Counted from the first letter of the stretch, positions 6,712 through 13,809 are shown. The stretch: 14,574 nucleotides of DNA from Catenibacterium sp. co_0103 (GCF_004168205.1 NZ_RCYB01000053.1:1-14574); one strand, 5' to 3'. The notes: generated by a model from the letters alone, not told the origin. Numbers and translations are program-made.

Positions 6712-9057
6712 ATGACTCTAGATGAGTTAAAGATTGGTGAAAGTGCTACAGTGACTTATGTAGGGGGCTCTGGGGCATTAAGACAACATTTCCTAGATAT
6801 GGGTTTAATACCAGGTTCTGTTGTGACATTGGAAAAATTCGCCCCAATGGGTGATCCAATGGAATTACGTATTCATGGCTATGAGCTAACATTACGTTTA
6901 GATGATGCGAAAAAGATTGGAATAGATATGACTTCTAAAGGTGTAGAAGATCATACACCTATTCCGCCTATTCAACACCATATTCATCCAGGACTCGGTG
7001 AAGGTGGTAAATATCATGATAAAGAGACTGAACATCCTTTATCAGAAGGAACACAGATTACCTTTGCGTTAGCAGGTAACCAGAACTGTGGTAAAACTAC
7101 ATTATTTAATCAATTAACAGGTTCTAATCAACATGTAGGGAACTTCCCTGGTGTGACTGTTGATAGAAAGAGCGGGTCTATTAAAGGACATCCAGAAACA
7201 CTTGTGACTGATTTACCAGGTATTTATTCTTTATCTCCTTATACAAGTGAAGAATTAGTATCTAGACAGTATATCTTAAATGAAAAACCTAAAGGAATCA
7301 TCAACATCGTAGATGCGACAAATATAGAAAGAAACCTATATCTCACTATGCAGTTAATGGAACTAGATGTACCAATGGTTCTAGCACTGAATATGATGGA
7401 TGAAGTAAGAGGTAATGGTGGTTATGTTCATCTAAATAAGATGGAAGAACTATTGGGAATTCCAGTTGTTCCTATTTCTGCTGCTAAGAATGAAGGTATT
7501 GATGAATTAGTAAATCATGCCATCCATGTAGCAAAATATCAAGAAGCACCTTTAAGACAGGATTTCTGTGATGAAAATGATGAAGGTGGTGCAGTACATA
7601 GATGCTTACATGCCATCATGCATTTAATTGAAGACCATGCACAAAGAGCAGGTATTCCATTACGTTTTGCGGCTAATAAACTAGTAGAAGGTGATGAAAG
7701 AGTAGAAGCAGCTCTAGACCTTGATACTAATGAAAAAGAAATGATTGAACATATCATTTCACAGATGGAAGAAGAAAGAGGATTAGACCGTACTGCCGCT
7801 ATTGCGGATATGCGTTTTACCTTTATTAATAAATTAGTTAAAGAAACAGTGGTTAAACCACATGAAAGTAAAGAAAGAGAAAGAAGCCGTAAGATAGACC
7901 AGATTCTAACTGGTAAATATACAGGTGTTCCAGCTTTTATCGTTATTATGGGACTCGTATTCTTTTTAACATTTAATGTATTTGGTGCCTGGGGACAGTC
8001 ACTTATGGAAATGGGTGTTGATGCTTTGACTCAGGTTGTAGATAAAGGACTCACTGCTTGGAATATTAATCCAGTATTACATTCATTAGTTATTGATGGT
8101 GTATTCCAGGGTGTTGGTTCTATTATTAGTTTCTTACCTATTATCGTTATTTTATTCTTCTTCTTATCATTATTAGAAGATACAGGATATATGGCGCGTG
8201 TTGCCTTTGTAAGTGATAAACTACTCAGAAAGATTGGTTTATCAGGAAGAAGTATTGTGCCAATGTTGATTGGATTTGGATGTTCTGTGCCAAGTGTTAT
8301 GGCCAGCCGTACACTCCCTTCAGAACGTGACCGTAAGATGACAATCATGTTGACACCATTTATGAGTTGTACTGCAAAGCTTCCAATCTATGCATTCTTT
8401 GCAGCTGCATTCTTCCCTAAACAAGCTGGACTTGTCATGGTAGGCTTATATATCTTTGGCATTGTGATGGGAATTATTACAGCTCTTATTTCTAAGCGTT
8501 TTTTATTTAAGGGTGAAGCTGTTCCATTTGTGATGGAACTTCCTAATTACCGTATGCCAAGTGCAAAAACTACTTTCCAGTTATTATGGGAAAAAGCCAA
8601 GGATTTCTTACAAAGAGCCTTTGGTATTATCTTTATCGCTTCTATTGTCATTTGGTTCTTACAGAGTTTTAATTTAAGACTAGATTTAGTTTCTAATTCA
8701 CAGGATAGTATTCTAGCGATGGTGGCAGGATTCATTGCGCCAATCTTCAAACCTTTAGGTTTTGGTGATTGGAGAATTTCTACATCACTTATTGCAGGAT
8801 TTATGGCTAAAGAAAGTGTTGTTTCTACACTCTCAGTATTATTTAAAGGAACAGAATCTTTAATGACAATACTTACACCTCTAGGTGCACTATCACTCTT
8901 AATATTCTGTTTATTATATACACCTTGCGTGGCAGCTATCGCTTCTATTAGAAGAGAACTAGGTGGTCCATGGGCTGTAAAGATTGTGGTTTTCCAGTGT
9001 GTTATTGCCTGGATTTGTGCCTTTATCGTACATACTATTGGATTACTCTTCATATAA
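6712..9057 (+). CDS. feoB: Ferrous iron transporter, FeoA-FeoB fusion
   Basis: A 781-residue inner membrane Fe(II) importer. Residues 1 to about 76 form a FeoA-type SH3-like domain (MTLDELKIGESATV, then GGSGALRQHFLDMGLIPG). A His-rich linker follows, with H81, H89, H90, H92, H102 and H108. The FeoB G domain has G1 GNQNCGKTT at 122-130, the switch region GNFPGVTVDRKSG, DLPGIYSL (G3), NMMDE (G4) and SAAKNEG (G5). The C-terminal membrane part contains both gate regions: GYMARVAF with LIGFGCSVPSVMASRTL, and LLYTPCVAAIASIRREL. The ATG at 6712 was chosen for its strong RBS (GAAGGAGGGGG). An upstream in-frame GTG at 6673 overlaps the promoter region. No separate feoC is present. FeoA-FeoB fusions are known, so the fusion alone is not novel. 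Confidence 0.96.
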   Translation: MTLDELKIGESATVTYVGGSGALRQHFLDMGLIPGSVVTLEKFAPMGDPMELRIHGYELTLRLDDAKKIGIDMTSKGVEDHTPIPPIQHHIHPGLGEGGKYHDKETEHPLSEGTQITFALAGNQNCGKTTLFNQLTGSNQHVGNFPGVTVDRKSGSIKGHPETLVTDLPGIYSLSPYTSEELVSRQYILNEKPKGIINIVDATNIERNLYLTMQLMELDVPMVLALNMMDEVRGNGGYVHLNKMEELLGIPVVPISAAKNEGIDELVNHAIHVAKYQEAPLRQDFCDENDEGGAVHRCLHAIMHLIEDHAQRAGIPLRFAANKLVEGDERVEAALDLDTNEKEMIEHIISQMEEERGLDRTAAIADMRFTFINKLVKETVVKPHESKERERSRKIDQILTGKYTGVPAFIVIMGLVFFLTFNVFGAWGQSLMEMGVDALTQVVDKGLTAWNINPVLHSLVIDGVFQGVGSIISFLPIIVILFFFLSLLEDTGYMARVAFVSDKLLRKIGLSGRSIVPMLIGFGCSVPSVMASRTLPSERDRKMTIMLTPFMSCTAKLPIYAFFAAAFFPKQAGLVMVGLYIFGIVMGIITALISKRFLFKGEAVPFVMELPNYRMPSAKTTFQLLWEKAKDFLQRAFGIIFIASIVIWFLQSFNLRLDLVSNSQDSILAMVAGFIAPIFKPLGFGDWRISTSLIAGFMAKESVVSTLSVLFKGTESLMTILTPLGALSLLIFCLLYTPCVAAIASIRRELGGPWAVKIVVFQCVIAWICAFIVHTIGLLFI

Positions 9058-9084
9058 TTATTTTTCTCAAAATAGTTGTAATGT

Positions 9085-9121
9085 TTGATACATTTATTGT
9101 GATTAATTATAATAAATGTAT
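9085..9121 (+). promoter_or_regulatory. Promoter embedded in a perfect 11-bp inverted repeat
   Basis: TTGATA (9085-9090), a 17-bp spacer and TATAAT (9108-9113) form a near-consensus promoter for the next gene. ATACATTTATT (9088-9098) and AATAAATGTAT (9111-9121) are exact inverted repeats separated by 12 bp, overlapping the -35, the -10 and the probable start near 9120. This geometry suggests a repressor operator. The regulator is unknown. The same arms could instead form an AT-rich hairpin in readthrough RNA from feoB, but no T-run follows. Confidence 0.7.
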
Positions 9122-9138
9122 TGAAGGAGGAGTTCATC

Positions 9139-9579
9139 ATGAGATTATCTAAAATCATACTTTATTCAGATGCGAAAGGACGTGGAGTAAAACCGGATGC
9201 TTGTGTAGAAGTCAGTCAGCGTTTAACCATTATGCGTGATGGACACATCTGGTTTACTGGATACAATTACGGAGATGGATTCAATTCTAGAAGAATTATT
9301 AGACGTAAAAGAGTAAATATAGGACAAGAAAAAGCTGAAACACTCTTAGAACTATTAAAAGAATTCTTTCTTGAATCTTCTAATCATCCATCTTCTACAA
9401 ATCGTGATTGGTGGCGTATTCAGTTAATTGATGAAGACGGAAATGAATACAACTATAATGTATCTATTGTAGGAGAAGTCATTCTTAAAGAAATAGATCT
9501 CACACAATATATGAGAAATATCATTCCTATAGATGATATGTATTTGTTTGGAAATAAGGATTCACACAATTTGACATAA
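9139..9579 (+). CDS. Hypothetical protein, 146 residues
   Basis: I do not recognise this protein. It begins MRLSKIILYSDAKGRGVKPD, contains QRLTIMRDGHIWFTGYNYGDG (about 27-47, a strand-rich stretch), a basic patch SRRIIRRKRVN at 50-60, a helical segment EKAETLLELLKEFFLES around 64-80, and an aromatic RDWWRIQLIDEDG at 89-101. There is no signal peptide or membrane segment, so it is probably cytoplasmic. The ATG at 9139 is chosen over a TTG at 9121 because GAAGGAGG lies directly before it. It has its own promoter inside an inverted repeat, after feoB and before a possible sRNA. Iron-related function would be guesswork. Confidence 0.8.
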   Translation: MRLSKIILYSDAKGRGVKPDACVEVSQRLTIMRDGHIWFTGYNYGDGFNSRRIIRRKRVNIGQEKAETLLELLKEFFLESSNHPSSTNRDWWRIQLIDEDGNEYNYNVSIVGEVILKEIDLTQYMRNIIPIDDMYLFGNKDSHNLT

Positions 9580-9592
9580 TCGAATTATAATC

Positions 9593-9717
9593 TTAACACA
9601 TTCATTAAGTATTATATGTATCGTAGTCAAGCAATCCCTTCCCTTCGTTAGACTACAAAGTATAAGTGTAAATACAAGAAAGAAGATAAGTGTTCCCCAT
9701 GCTTATCTTTTTTCTTT
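9593..9717 (+). ncRNA. Candidate small RNA or attenuator leader with C-rich loops
   Basis: A non-coding stretch between two genes folds into two strong hairpins. The first pairs GTAGTC (9623-9628) with GACTAC (9651-9656), continues past an A-A mismatch through 9630-9632 with 9647-9649, and exposes the 14-nt loop AATCCCTTCCCTTC. The second is a long terminator stem with loop TGTTCCCCATG. C-rich unpaired loops plus an intrinsic terminator resemble the anti-Shine-Dalgarno sRNAs of Bacillota. TTGACA at 9571-9576 could be a -35, but no good -10 stands 16-18 bp downstream, so the 5' end is uncertain. Alternatives are a 3' UTR of the upstream gene or an attenuator for the ZIP gene. Confidence 0.4.
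9676..9717 (+). terminator. Long-stem intrinsic terminator before the ZIP gene
   Basis: Positions 9676-9690 pair with 9702-9716 over 15 pairs including one G-U. The core is AGATAAG/CTTATCT, and the right arm carries six Ts. The loop is TGTTCCCCATG. The A-rich left arm gives it some bidirectional character. Confidence 0.8.
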
Positions 9718-9775
9718 ATCACATAGTTTGAATTAACTAATTGATTTATGTAGTATGAGTAAGGGAGGTGTTCAT

Positions 9776-10522
9776 ATGGTTTTAATTATACCCTTTATAG
9801 GAACAACACTAGGTGCAGCCTGTGTGTTCTTTATGAAAAAAGAATTAAGTTTAAATATACAAAAAGCACTCACTGGATTTGCGGCAGGTGTAATGGTGGC
9901 TGCCTCTATCTGGAGTTTAATCATTCCATCACTTGATCAATCTTCTACCTTTATTCCTGCACTTATAGGATTTTGGTTAGGTATACTATTCTTATTATTA
10001 CTTGATCATTTGATTCCTCATATGCATTTAGATCATAGTCAGGAAGGACCACGTAGTCACTTGTCTCAAACGATCAAGTTAGTACTTGCAGTCACTATTC
10101 ACAATATTCCTGAAGGTATGGCAGTAGGTGTTGTCTATGCGTCTTATTTATCAGGTAATAAAGGAATAACTGCCATGGGAGCACTTGCTTTATCAATAGG
10201 TATCGCAATACAGAACTTTCCTGAAGGCGCAATTGTATCCATGCCTTTAAGAAGTACAGGAGCGTCTCGATTGAAGTCTTTTATGTATGGTACATTGTCA
10301 GGTATTGTAGAACCTATCGGAGGTTTTATTACAGTCTTATTATCAAGTTATATTATCTCAGTGATGCCTTATCTGCTTAGTTTTGCAGCAGGTGCTATGA
10401 TGTATGTTGTAGTAGAAGAATTAATTCCTGAAATGAGTCAGGGAGAACATTCACATTTAGGTGTATTATTATTCTCAGTAGGATTTACTTTGATGATGGT
10501 TCTAGATGTCGCATTAGGTTAA
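9776..10522 (+). CDS. ZIP-family divalent metal transporter (GufA/ZupT-like)
   Basis: A 248-residue integral membrane protein with about eight hydrophobic segments, expected to import zinc or other divalent cations such as iron or manganese. The two metal-binding helices carry the family motifs HNIPEG (109-114) and QNFPEG (146-151), a pairing seen in GufA-like bacterial ZIPs. A His-rich loop, LDHLIPHMHLDHSQEG, precedes them, as in many ZIPs. EPIGG and VVEELIPE are also typical. The ATG at 9776 is chosen because AAGGGAGGTG lies 5 nt before it. An ATG at 9755 lies upstream of that RBS. The metal cannot be assigned from sequence. Its position two genes after feoB suggests a metal-uptake cluster, though regulation may differ. 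Confidence 0.9.
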   Translation: MVLIIPFIGTTLGAACVFFMKKELSLNIQKALTGFAAGVMVAASIWSLIIPSLDQSSTFIPALIGFWLGILFLLLLDHLIPHMHLDHSQEGPRSHLSQTIKLVLAVTIHNIPEGMAVGVVYASYLSGNKGITAMGALALSIGIAIQNFPEGAIVSMPLRSTGASRLKSFMYGTLSGIVEPIGGFITVLLSSYIISVMPYLLSFAAGAMMYVVVEELIPEMSQGEHSHLGVLLFSVGFTLMMVLDVALG

Positions 10523-10557
10523 TTCGTAGTATTAATCTTTACTATTATTTGAATTAA
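10519..10557 (+). repeat. Nested inverted repeat after the ZIP gene
   Basis: TTAATTC (10519-10525) and GAATTAA (10551-10557) are exact inverted repeats. Within them TAGTA (10527-10531) and TACTA (10540-10544) form a second pair. The outer left arm overlaps the ZIP stop codon. No T-run follows, so it is not a standard terminator. It could be an mRNA 3'-end structure or a binding site upstream of the next gene. Confidence 0.45.
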
Positions 10558-10586
10558 GCATAAGATAGATATAAGAGGTGAAATAA

Positions 10587-11552
10587 ATGAGAAAGATATT
10601 CATAGTTTTATTGATGTCTTTGTTTTTTATAAGCCCAGTTTATGCAGATAATCATGTAGTCAATGTCAGCTATGATGGTAAAGTGACAACTGCTTCTGGA
10701 GAAGCACCAACACTCCCATTAAAGGCGAAGGTAACCTTCTATGATGGTAGTGAGAAGGAATATAATATTGACTGGAATACATTTGATGAAAGCTTATATA
10801 AGACAAGAAATGCGAGTCAATTTACTGTCACAGGCTCTATTGCGGATTTACAGGTAACCACTAGCTGTATAGTGAATGTAGAAGCAGCTAAAATAACACA
10901 TATTAATGAATTAGCTAATAAAACAGTGACTATAGGAGAAGCACTCTCTTTACCTGCAACAGCTTCTGTAACATGGTCTAATGGAGATCAATCAAATGAA
11001 ATCATACGCTGGGATAATTATGATAATAATGCTTTAAAGTATGTACATACATTTTCTTTAAATGGTCATATTTATGATCAGACTATTACACAGACAGTTC
11101 ATGTAAAGTATGCATCTGTTACAAGTGTAAGTGTTCCTGCAGTTGTTTATACAACTACAGGAGTAGAAGCACAATTACCACAATATGCGACTGTTAGTTA
11201 TTCTAATAAGACAAGTAAAAAGGTCAAGATTATCTGGGATAATCAGATTTTTAATGAAGCAGGTAAATATACAGTTTATGGTAAGTTATATCAGTCTACA
11301 CGTAAAGTATCAATACGAGTAGAAGTAAAGAAAAATGAAGACACTACTACAGAAACGCAAAAACAGGAAGAACCTGTAAAAAAGACTAAGACTAAGAAAA
11401 AGAATAAAAACGAGAATAAGAAGGTTAAAAAAGAAGAGAAGTCATCTTTTTCTTATGTGATCGCATTAGTAGTATTCACAGCTATTTTATTTGGTTTTAT
11501 CACATTAGTTTCTTTTGTTAAAAGAAAGATTAGAATCAAGGAGAATCGTTAA
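10587..11552 (+). CDS. Membrane-anchored surface protein with three Ig-like repeats
   Basis: A 321-residue exported protein. Residues 1-20 are a signal peptide ending SPVYA. Three divergent repeats of the bacterial Ig-like (Big_4-type) fold follow at about 25-98, 102-173 and 178-247. Each has a run such as LPLKAKVTFYDGSEKEYNIDW, ending in a V-x-G or related turn. A lysine-rich linker (about 248-287) leads to one membrane segment (288-311) and a basic cytoplasmic tail KRKIRIKENR. There is no LPXTG motif. The domains would face the cell exterior. They usually occur beside catalytic or adhesive domains, but here they stand alone, so the ligand is unknown. The stop codon lies in the loop of the terminator. 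Confidence 0.85.
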   Translation: MRKIFIVLLMSLFFISPVYADNHVVNVSYDGKVTTASGEAPTLPLKAKVTFYDGSEKEYNIDWNTFDESLYKTRNASQFTVTGSIADLQVTTSCIVNVEAAKITHINELANKTVTIGEALSLPATASVTWSNGDQSNEIIRWDNYDNNALKYVHTFSLNGHIYDQTITQTVHVKYASVTSVSVPAVVYTTTGVEAQLPQYATVSYSNKTSKKVKIIWDNQIFNEAGKYTVYGKLYQSTRKVSIRVEVKKNEDTTTETQKQEEPVKKTKTKKKNKNENKKVKKEEKSSFSYVIALVVFTAILFGFITLVSFVKRKIRIKENR

Positions 11553-11571
11553 GGATTCTCTTTCTATTTTT
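11538..11571 (+). terminator. Terminator overlapping the Ig-like gene stop
   Basis: GAGAATC (11541-11547) and GATTCTC (11554-11560), extended by A-T and G-U pairs to 11538/11563, around loop GTTAAG, which contains the TAA stop. A T-rich tail, TTTCTATTTTT, follows. Confidence 0.85.
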
Positions 11572-11578
11572 ATTAATA

Positions 11579-11593
11579 AGGTAAGCGCTTACT
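11579..11593 (+). promoter_or_regulatory. cre-like operator just before the ROK gene RBS
   Basis: AGGTAAGCGCTTACT contains the perfect 12-bp palindrome GTAAGCGCTTAC and matches the CcpA consensus WTGNAANCGNWNNCW at all fixed positions but one. It ends one base before the RBS (GGAGG, 11594-11598), so a bound protein would block initiation or act as a roadblock. CcpA or another LacI-family regulator is the likely binder. No clear -35/-10 pair was identified for this gene. Confidence 0.65.
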
Positions 11594-11604
11594 GGAGGAC
11601 AAGT

Positions 11605-12525
11605 ATGAATGAAATAAGGGGTGTTAGAAAAAAGAATGTTGTTAAGATTATTCAGTCGTTAGTAAAACAAGGAGGGTGTACAAAGAATGAATTAGTATTC
11701 TATACTGGTTTATCTTTATCTACGATTGATAGTCTTTTAGAAGAGATGTTGAAAAGTAATCTTGTAATTAAAGAAGGATATAGAGAATCTACTGGTGGAA
11801 GACCAAGTATGGGCTATCAAGTCAATGGAGAGTTTTCACAAACATTATGTATATATGCTTATAAGCATGATAAGACAATAACAGTTATAGGACGTCTTTA
11901 TAATCTCTATAGTGAGAAGATGAAAGAAAGAAGAAAAGATGTATCTAAACTAGATTATGAAGTATTATGTTCTTTTATAGATGAGATGTTGAATGCACAG
12001 GTACATACAATATGTCTTTCATTACCTGATAGTGATATAGATATAAATATAAAGAATCGTTATAAACAGCGTATATTAATAGAAAATAATGTATATATGG
12101 GGGCTATAGGCGCTTATATTAAGCATATGCAATATGATTCTATAGTCTTATTAGATTCAAAGGGTGATTCACGTTTAGGAATAGTTATTAATGGACATCT
12201 TGTAGAAGGAAAGAGTTCTATTGCTGGACAAACTTGTTTCTTGCATGTTATAAATCATGAAGATTACAAGAATAGAAGATCTATGAAAGGTAGAAGTAAA
12301 AGACTTGTTTTAGAATTACAGAATATTATTGGAATGTTGAATCCTGAAGCTATTGTAATATGTGCTCAAAGTATTGATGAACATTATGTAGAAGAAGAAC
12401 TATTAAAGATATTTAAGATGAGTGATATGCCTCATTTGATTTATATTGATAATTATATTGATGAAGTCATGTTAGGTATGGAGAGTATAAGTAAAGATAG
12501 CTTATTTGACAAAATGTCAAGATAA
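11605..12525 (+). CDS. ROK-type transcriptional regulator, degenerate sugar domain
   Basis: A 306-residue protein with an N-terminal winged helix (about 10-74: TKNELVFYTGLSLSTIDSLL, then STGGRPSMGYQVN), the form found in ROK repressors such as XylR and NagC. The remainder resembles a reduced ROK domain: LDSKGDSRLGIVINGHLVEGKSSIAGQ corresponds to the usual glycine-rich segment. The ATP-binding DxGxT motif, the ExGH sugar-contacting motif and the CxCGxxGC zinc motif are all absent, and the protein is shorter than typical ROK repressors (about 370-400). It therefore probably binds DNA but senses a ligand differently or not at all. The ATG at 11605 follows GGAGG. An in-frame ATG at 11515 lies inside the upstream gene and is rejected. 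A cre-like site overlaps its leader. Confidence 0.8.
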   Translation: MNEIRGVRKKNVVKIIQSLVKQGGCTKNELVFYTGLSLSTIDSLLEEMLKSNLVIKEGYRESTGGRPSMGYQVNGEFSQTLCIYAYKHDKTITVIGRLYNLYSEKMKERRKDVSKLDYEVLCSFIDEMLNAQVHTICLSLPDSDIDINIKNRYKQRILIENNVYMGAIGAYIKHMQYDSIVLLDSKGDSRLGIVINGHLVEGKSSIAGQTCFLHVINHEDYKNRRSMKGRSKRLVLELQNIIGMLNPEAIVICAQSIDEHYVEEELLKIFKMSDMPHLIYIDNYIDEVMLGMESISKDSLFDKMSR

Positions 12526-12533
12526 AGTATGAT
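12506..12533 (+). promoter_or_regulatory. Promoter with a palindrome over its -35, for the SDR operon
   Basis: A consensus -35 TTGACA (12506-12511), a 16-bp spacer and TATGAT (12528-12533) form a strong promoter at the end of the ROK gene. TTGACA-AAA-TGTCAA (12506-12520) is a perfect palindrome with a 3-bp centre covering the -35 and part of the spacer, a plausible operator. The start would be near 12540, so the leader is very short. Confidence 0.65.
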
Positions 12534-12553
12534 GGTAGAAAGGGATGAAAAAG

Positions 12554-13336
12554 ATGTCACAGACAGTATTAATTACAGGTGCTTCTAATGGAATAGGGAA
12601 AGCATGTGCACGTGTATTTGCGAGAAAAGGATATGATCTTGTACTTGTTGCACGTCATAGAGAAAAACTAGAAGCAGTGAAAGCAGAATTATCTGAATAT
12701 GATGTACAGATCAAAGTGATTGCGATGGATCTTACAGGAGAAGATGCTGCCGTAGATCTATATAATAATTTAGTACTTGATGATATAAGTATTGATATTC
12801 TAGTCAATAATGCAGGTTTTGGAGATCATGGTGCATTTCATGATTCATCATGGGAAAAACAGAAGAAGATGGTTTTATTGAATATAGTGGCTTTAATGCA
12901 GATGACTTATGTATTTGGTCAGTCAATGAAACGTAGAAAGAAAGGCCGTATATTGAATGTGGCTTCTATTGCCGGACTTTGTGCAGGACCTTATATGTCT
13001 ACTTATTATGCAACGAAAGCTTTTGTATTATCTTTTAGTGAATCTATTGACTATGAACTGAAAGACTATAATGTAGAAGTATCATGTTTATGTCCCGGTC
13101 CTACCAAGACAGGATTTATGGATGTAGCCAACTTAGGTCAGTCTCCTATGTTTAAGTTATTTAAACCACAGTCTGCAGAGGCTGTTGCGGAAATAGGTAT
13201 ACAAGGTTTATTTGATAATCGTTTAGTTCAGTTCACGGGTATATCAGGATACTTATTAAATATTGCAGCAAGATTCCTACCACGCTCATTTTTAAGTTCA
13301 TGTACAGGATTTGTGAACGGAAAGAGAAAAGTATGA
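12554..13336 (+). CDS. Short-chain dehydrogenase/reductase (classical SDR)
   Basis: A 260-residue NAD(P)(H)-dependent oxidoreductase. The cofactor motif TGASNGIG is at 8-15, NNAG follows the fourth strand, and the catalytic set S138, Y151, K155 is intact (S-x12-Y-x3-K, in YYATK). CPGPTKTGF after the active site is typical of the YqjQ/DltE-like ketoreductase group. R36 in ARHRE suggests NADPH preference, by analogy. ATG at 12554 gives AGGG a usable spacing. ATG at 12545, adding three residues, is immediately beside that AGGG and is the alternative. The stop overlaps the next gene as ATGA. Substrate unknown. Confidence 0.88.
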   Translation: MSQTVLITGASNGIGKACARVFARKGYDLVLVARHREKLEAVKAELSEYDVQIKVIAMDLTGEDAAVDLYNNLVLDDISIDILVNNAGFGDHGAFHDSSWEKQKKMVLLNIVALMQMTYVFGQSMKRRKKGRILNVASIAGLCAGPYMSTYYATKAFVLSFSESIDYELKDYNVEVSCLCPGPTKTGFMDVANLGQSPMFKLFKPQSAEAVAEIGIQGLFDNRLVQFTGISGYLLNIAARFLPRSFLSSCTGFVNGKRKV

Positions 13337-13809
13337 TTGAACATCCATTAGAACCAATCATAGATGAACAATGTGAAGTATTAATATTAGGAAGTTTCCC
13401 TTCAGTTAAATCAAGGAAAATTTCTTTCTATTATGGACATCCTCAAAATAGATTTTGGAAGATTATTGGTACAATCACACAAACAGACTATGAAACAATA
13501 GAAGATAAGAAAAAGATGTTGTTGGAACACCATATTGCGATATGGGATATTATTCATTCATGTACTATTACAGGAAGCAGTGATGCCTCTATTAAGGATG
13601 TTGTACCTAACGATATTAAAACTTTAATACAAGGTACAAATATCAAGAGGATATATTGTAACGGTGGAACATCTTTAAAACTTTATAAGAAGTACCAGGA
13701 AAAAGAAACAGGTATAAAGGCTATACTTCTACCTTCCTCTTCTCCTGCCAATGCCCGTTACAGATTAAGTGATTTAGTCGATATATGGAAGAAGAAATTG
13801 ACTTTATAA
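13333..13809 (+). CDS. Hypoxanthine/uracil-DNA glycosylase family protein
   Basis: A 158-residue protein of the uracil-DNA glycosylase superfamily that best fits the family 6 hypoxanthine-DNA glycosylases (DNA-deoxyinosine glycosylase). These remove deaminated adenine from DNA. Motif I, LGSFPSVKSRKISFYYGHPQ, is at 19-38 and is followed by N39-R-F-W, where the family's catalytic Asn is expected. Motif II, PSSSPANA, is at 134-141. Length is typical (about 160-190). The ATG overlaps the SDR stop (ATGA). An upstream in-frame ATG at 13300 lies inside the SDR gene and would add an atypical basic extension. The RBS is weak, so coupling to SDR translation is likely. Pairing with an SDR has no obvious functional logic. 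Confidence 0.87.
   Translation: MIEHPLEPIIDEQCEVLILGSFPSVKSRKISFYYGHPQNRFWKIIGTITQTDYETIEDKKKMLLEHHIAIWDIIHSCTITGSSDASIKDVVPNDIKTLIQGTNIKRIYCNGGTSLKLYKKYQEKETGIKAILLPSSSPANARYRLSDLVDIWKKKLTL

Noticed and set aside
9059..9074. Terminator after feoB (TATTTT/AAAATA)
   Set aside because: The stem is A/T only and has no T-tail, so it is unlikely to terminate.
8547..9158. A 203-codon open frame on the minus strand
   Set aside because: It lies antisense to the well-supported end of feoB, has no matching RBS evidence or recognisable domain, and results from AT-rich frame openness.
9571..9591. TTGACA and TATAAT as one promoter
   Set aside because: The spacer is only 9 bp, which is too short for a sigma-A promoter.
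11515..11604. Upstream ATG for the ROK gene
   Set aside because: It would lie inside the Ig-like gene and read through the terminator and cre site. The GGAGG-preceded ATG at 11605 is better.
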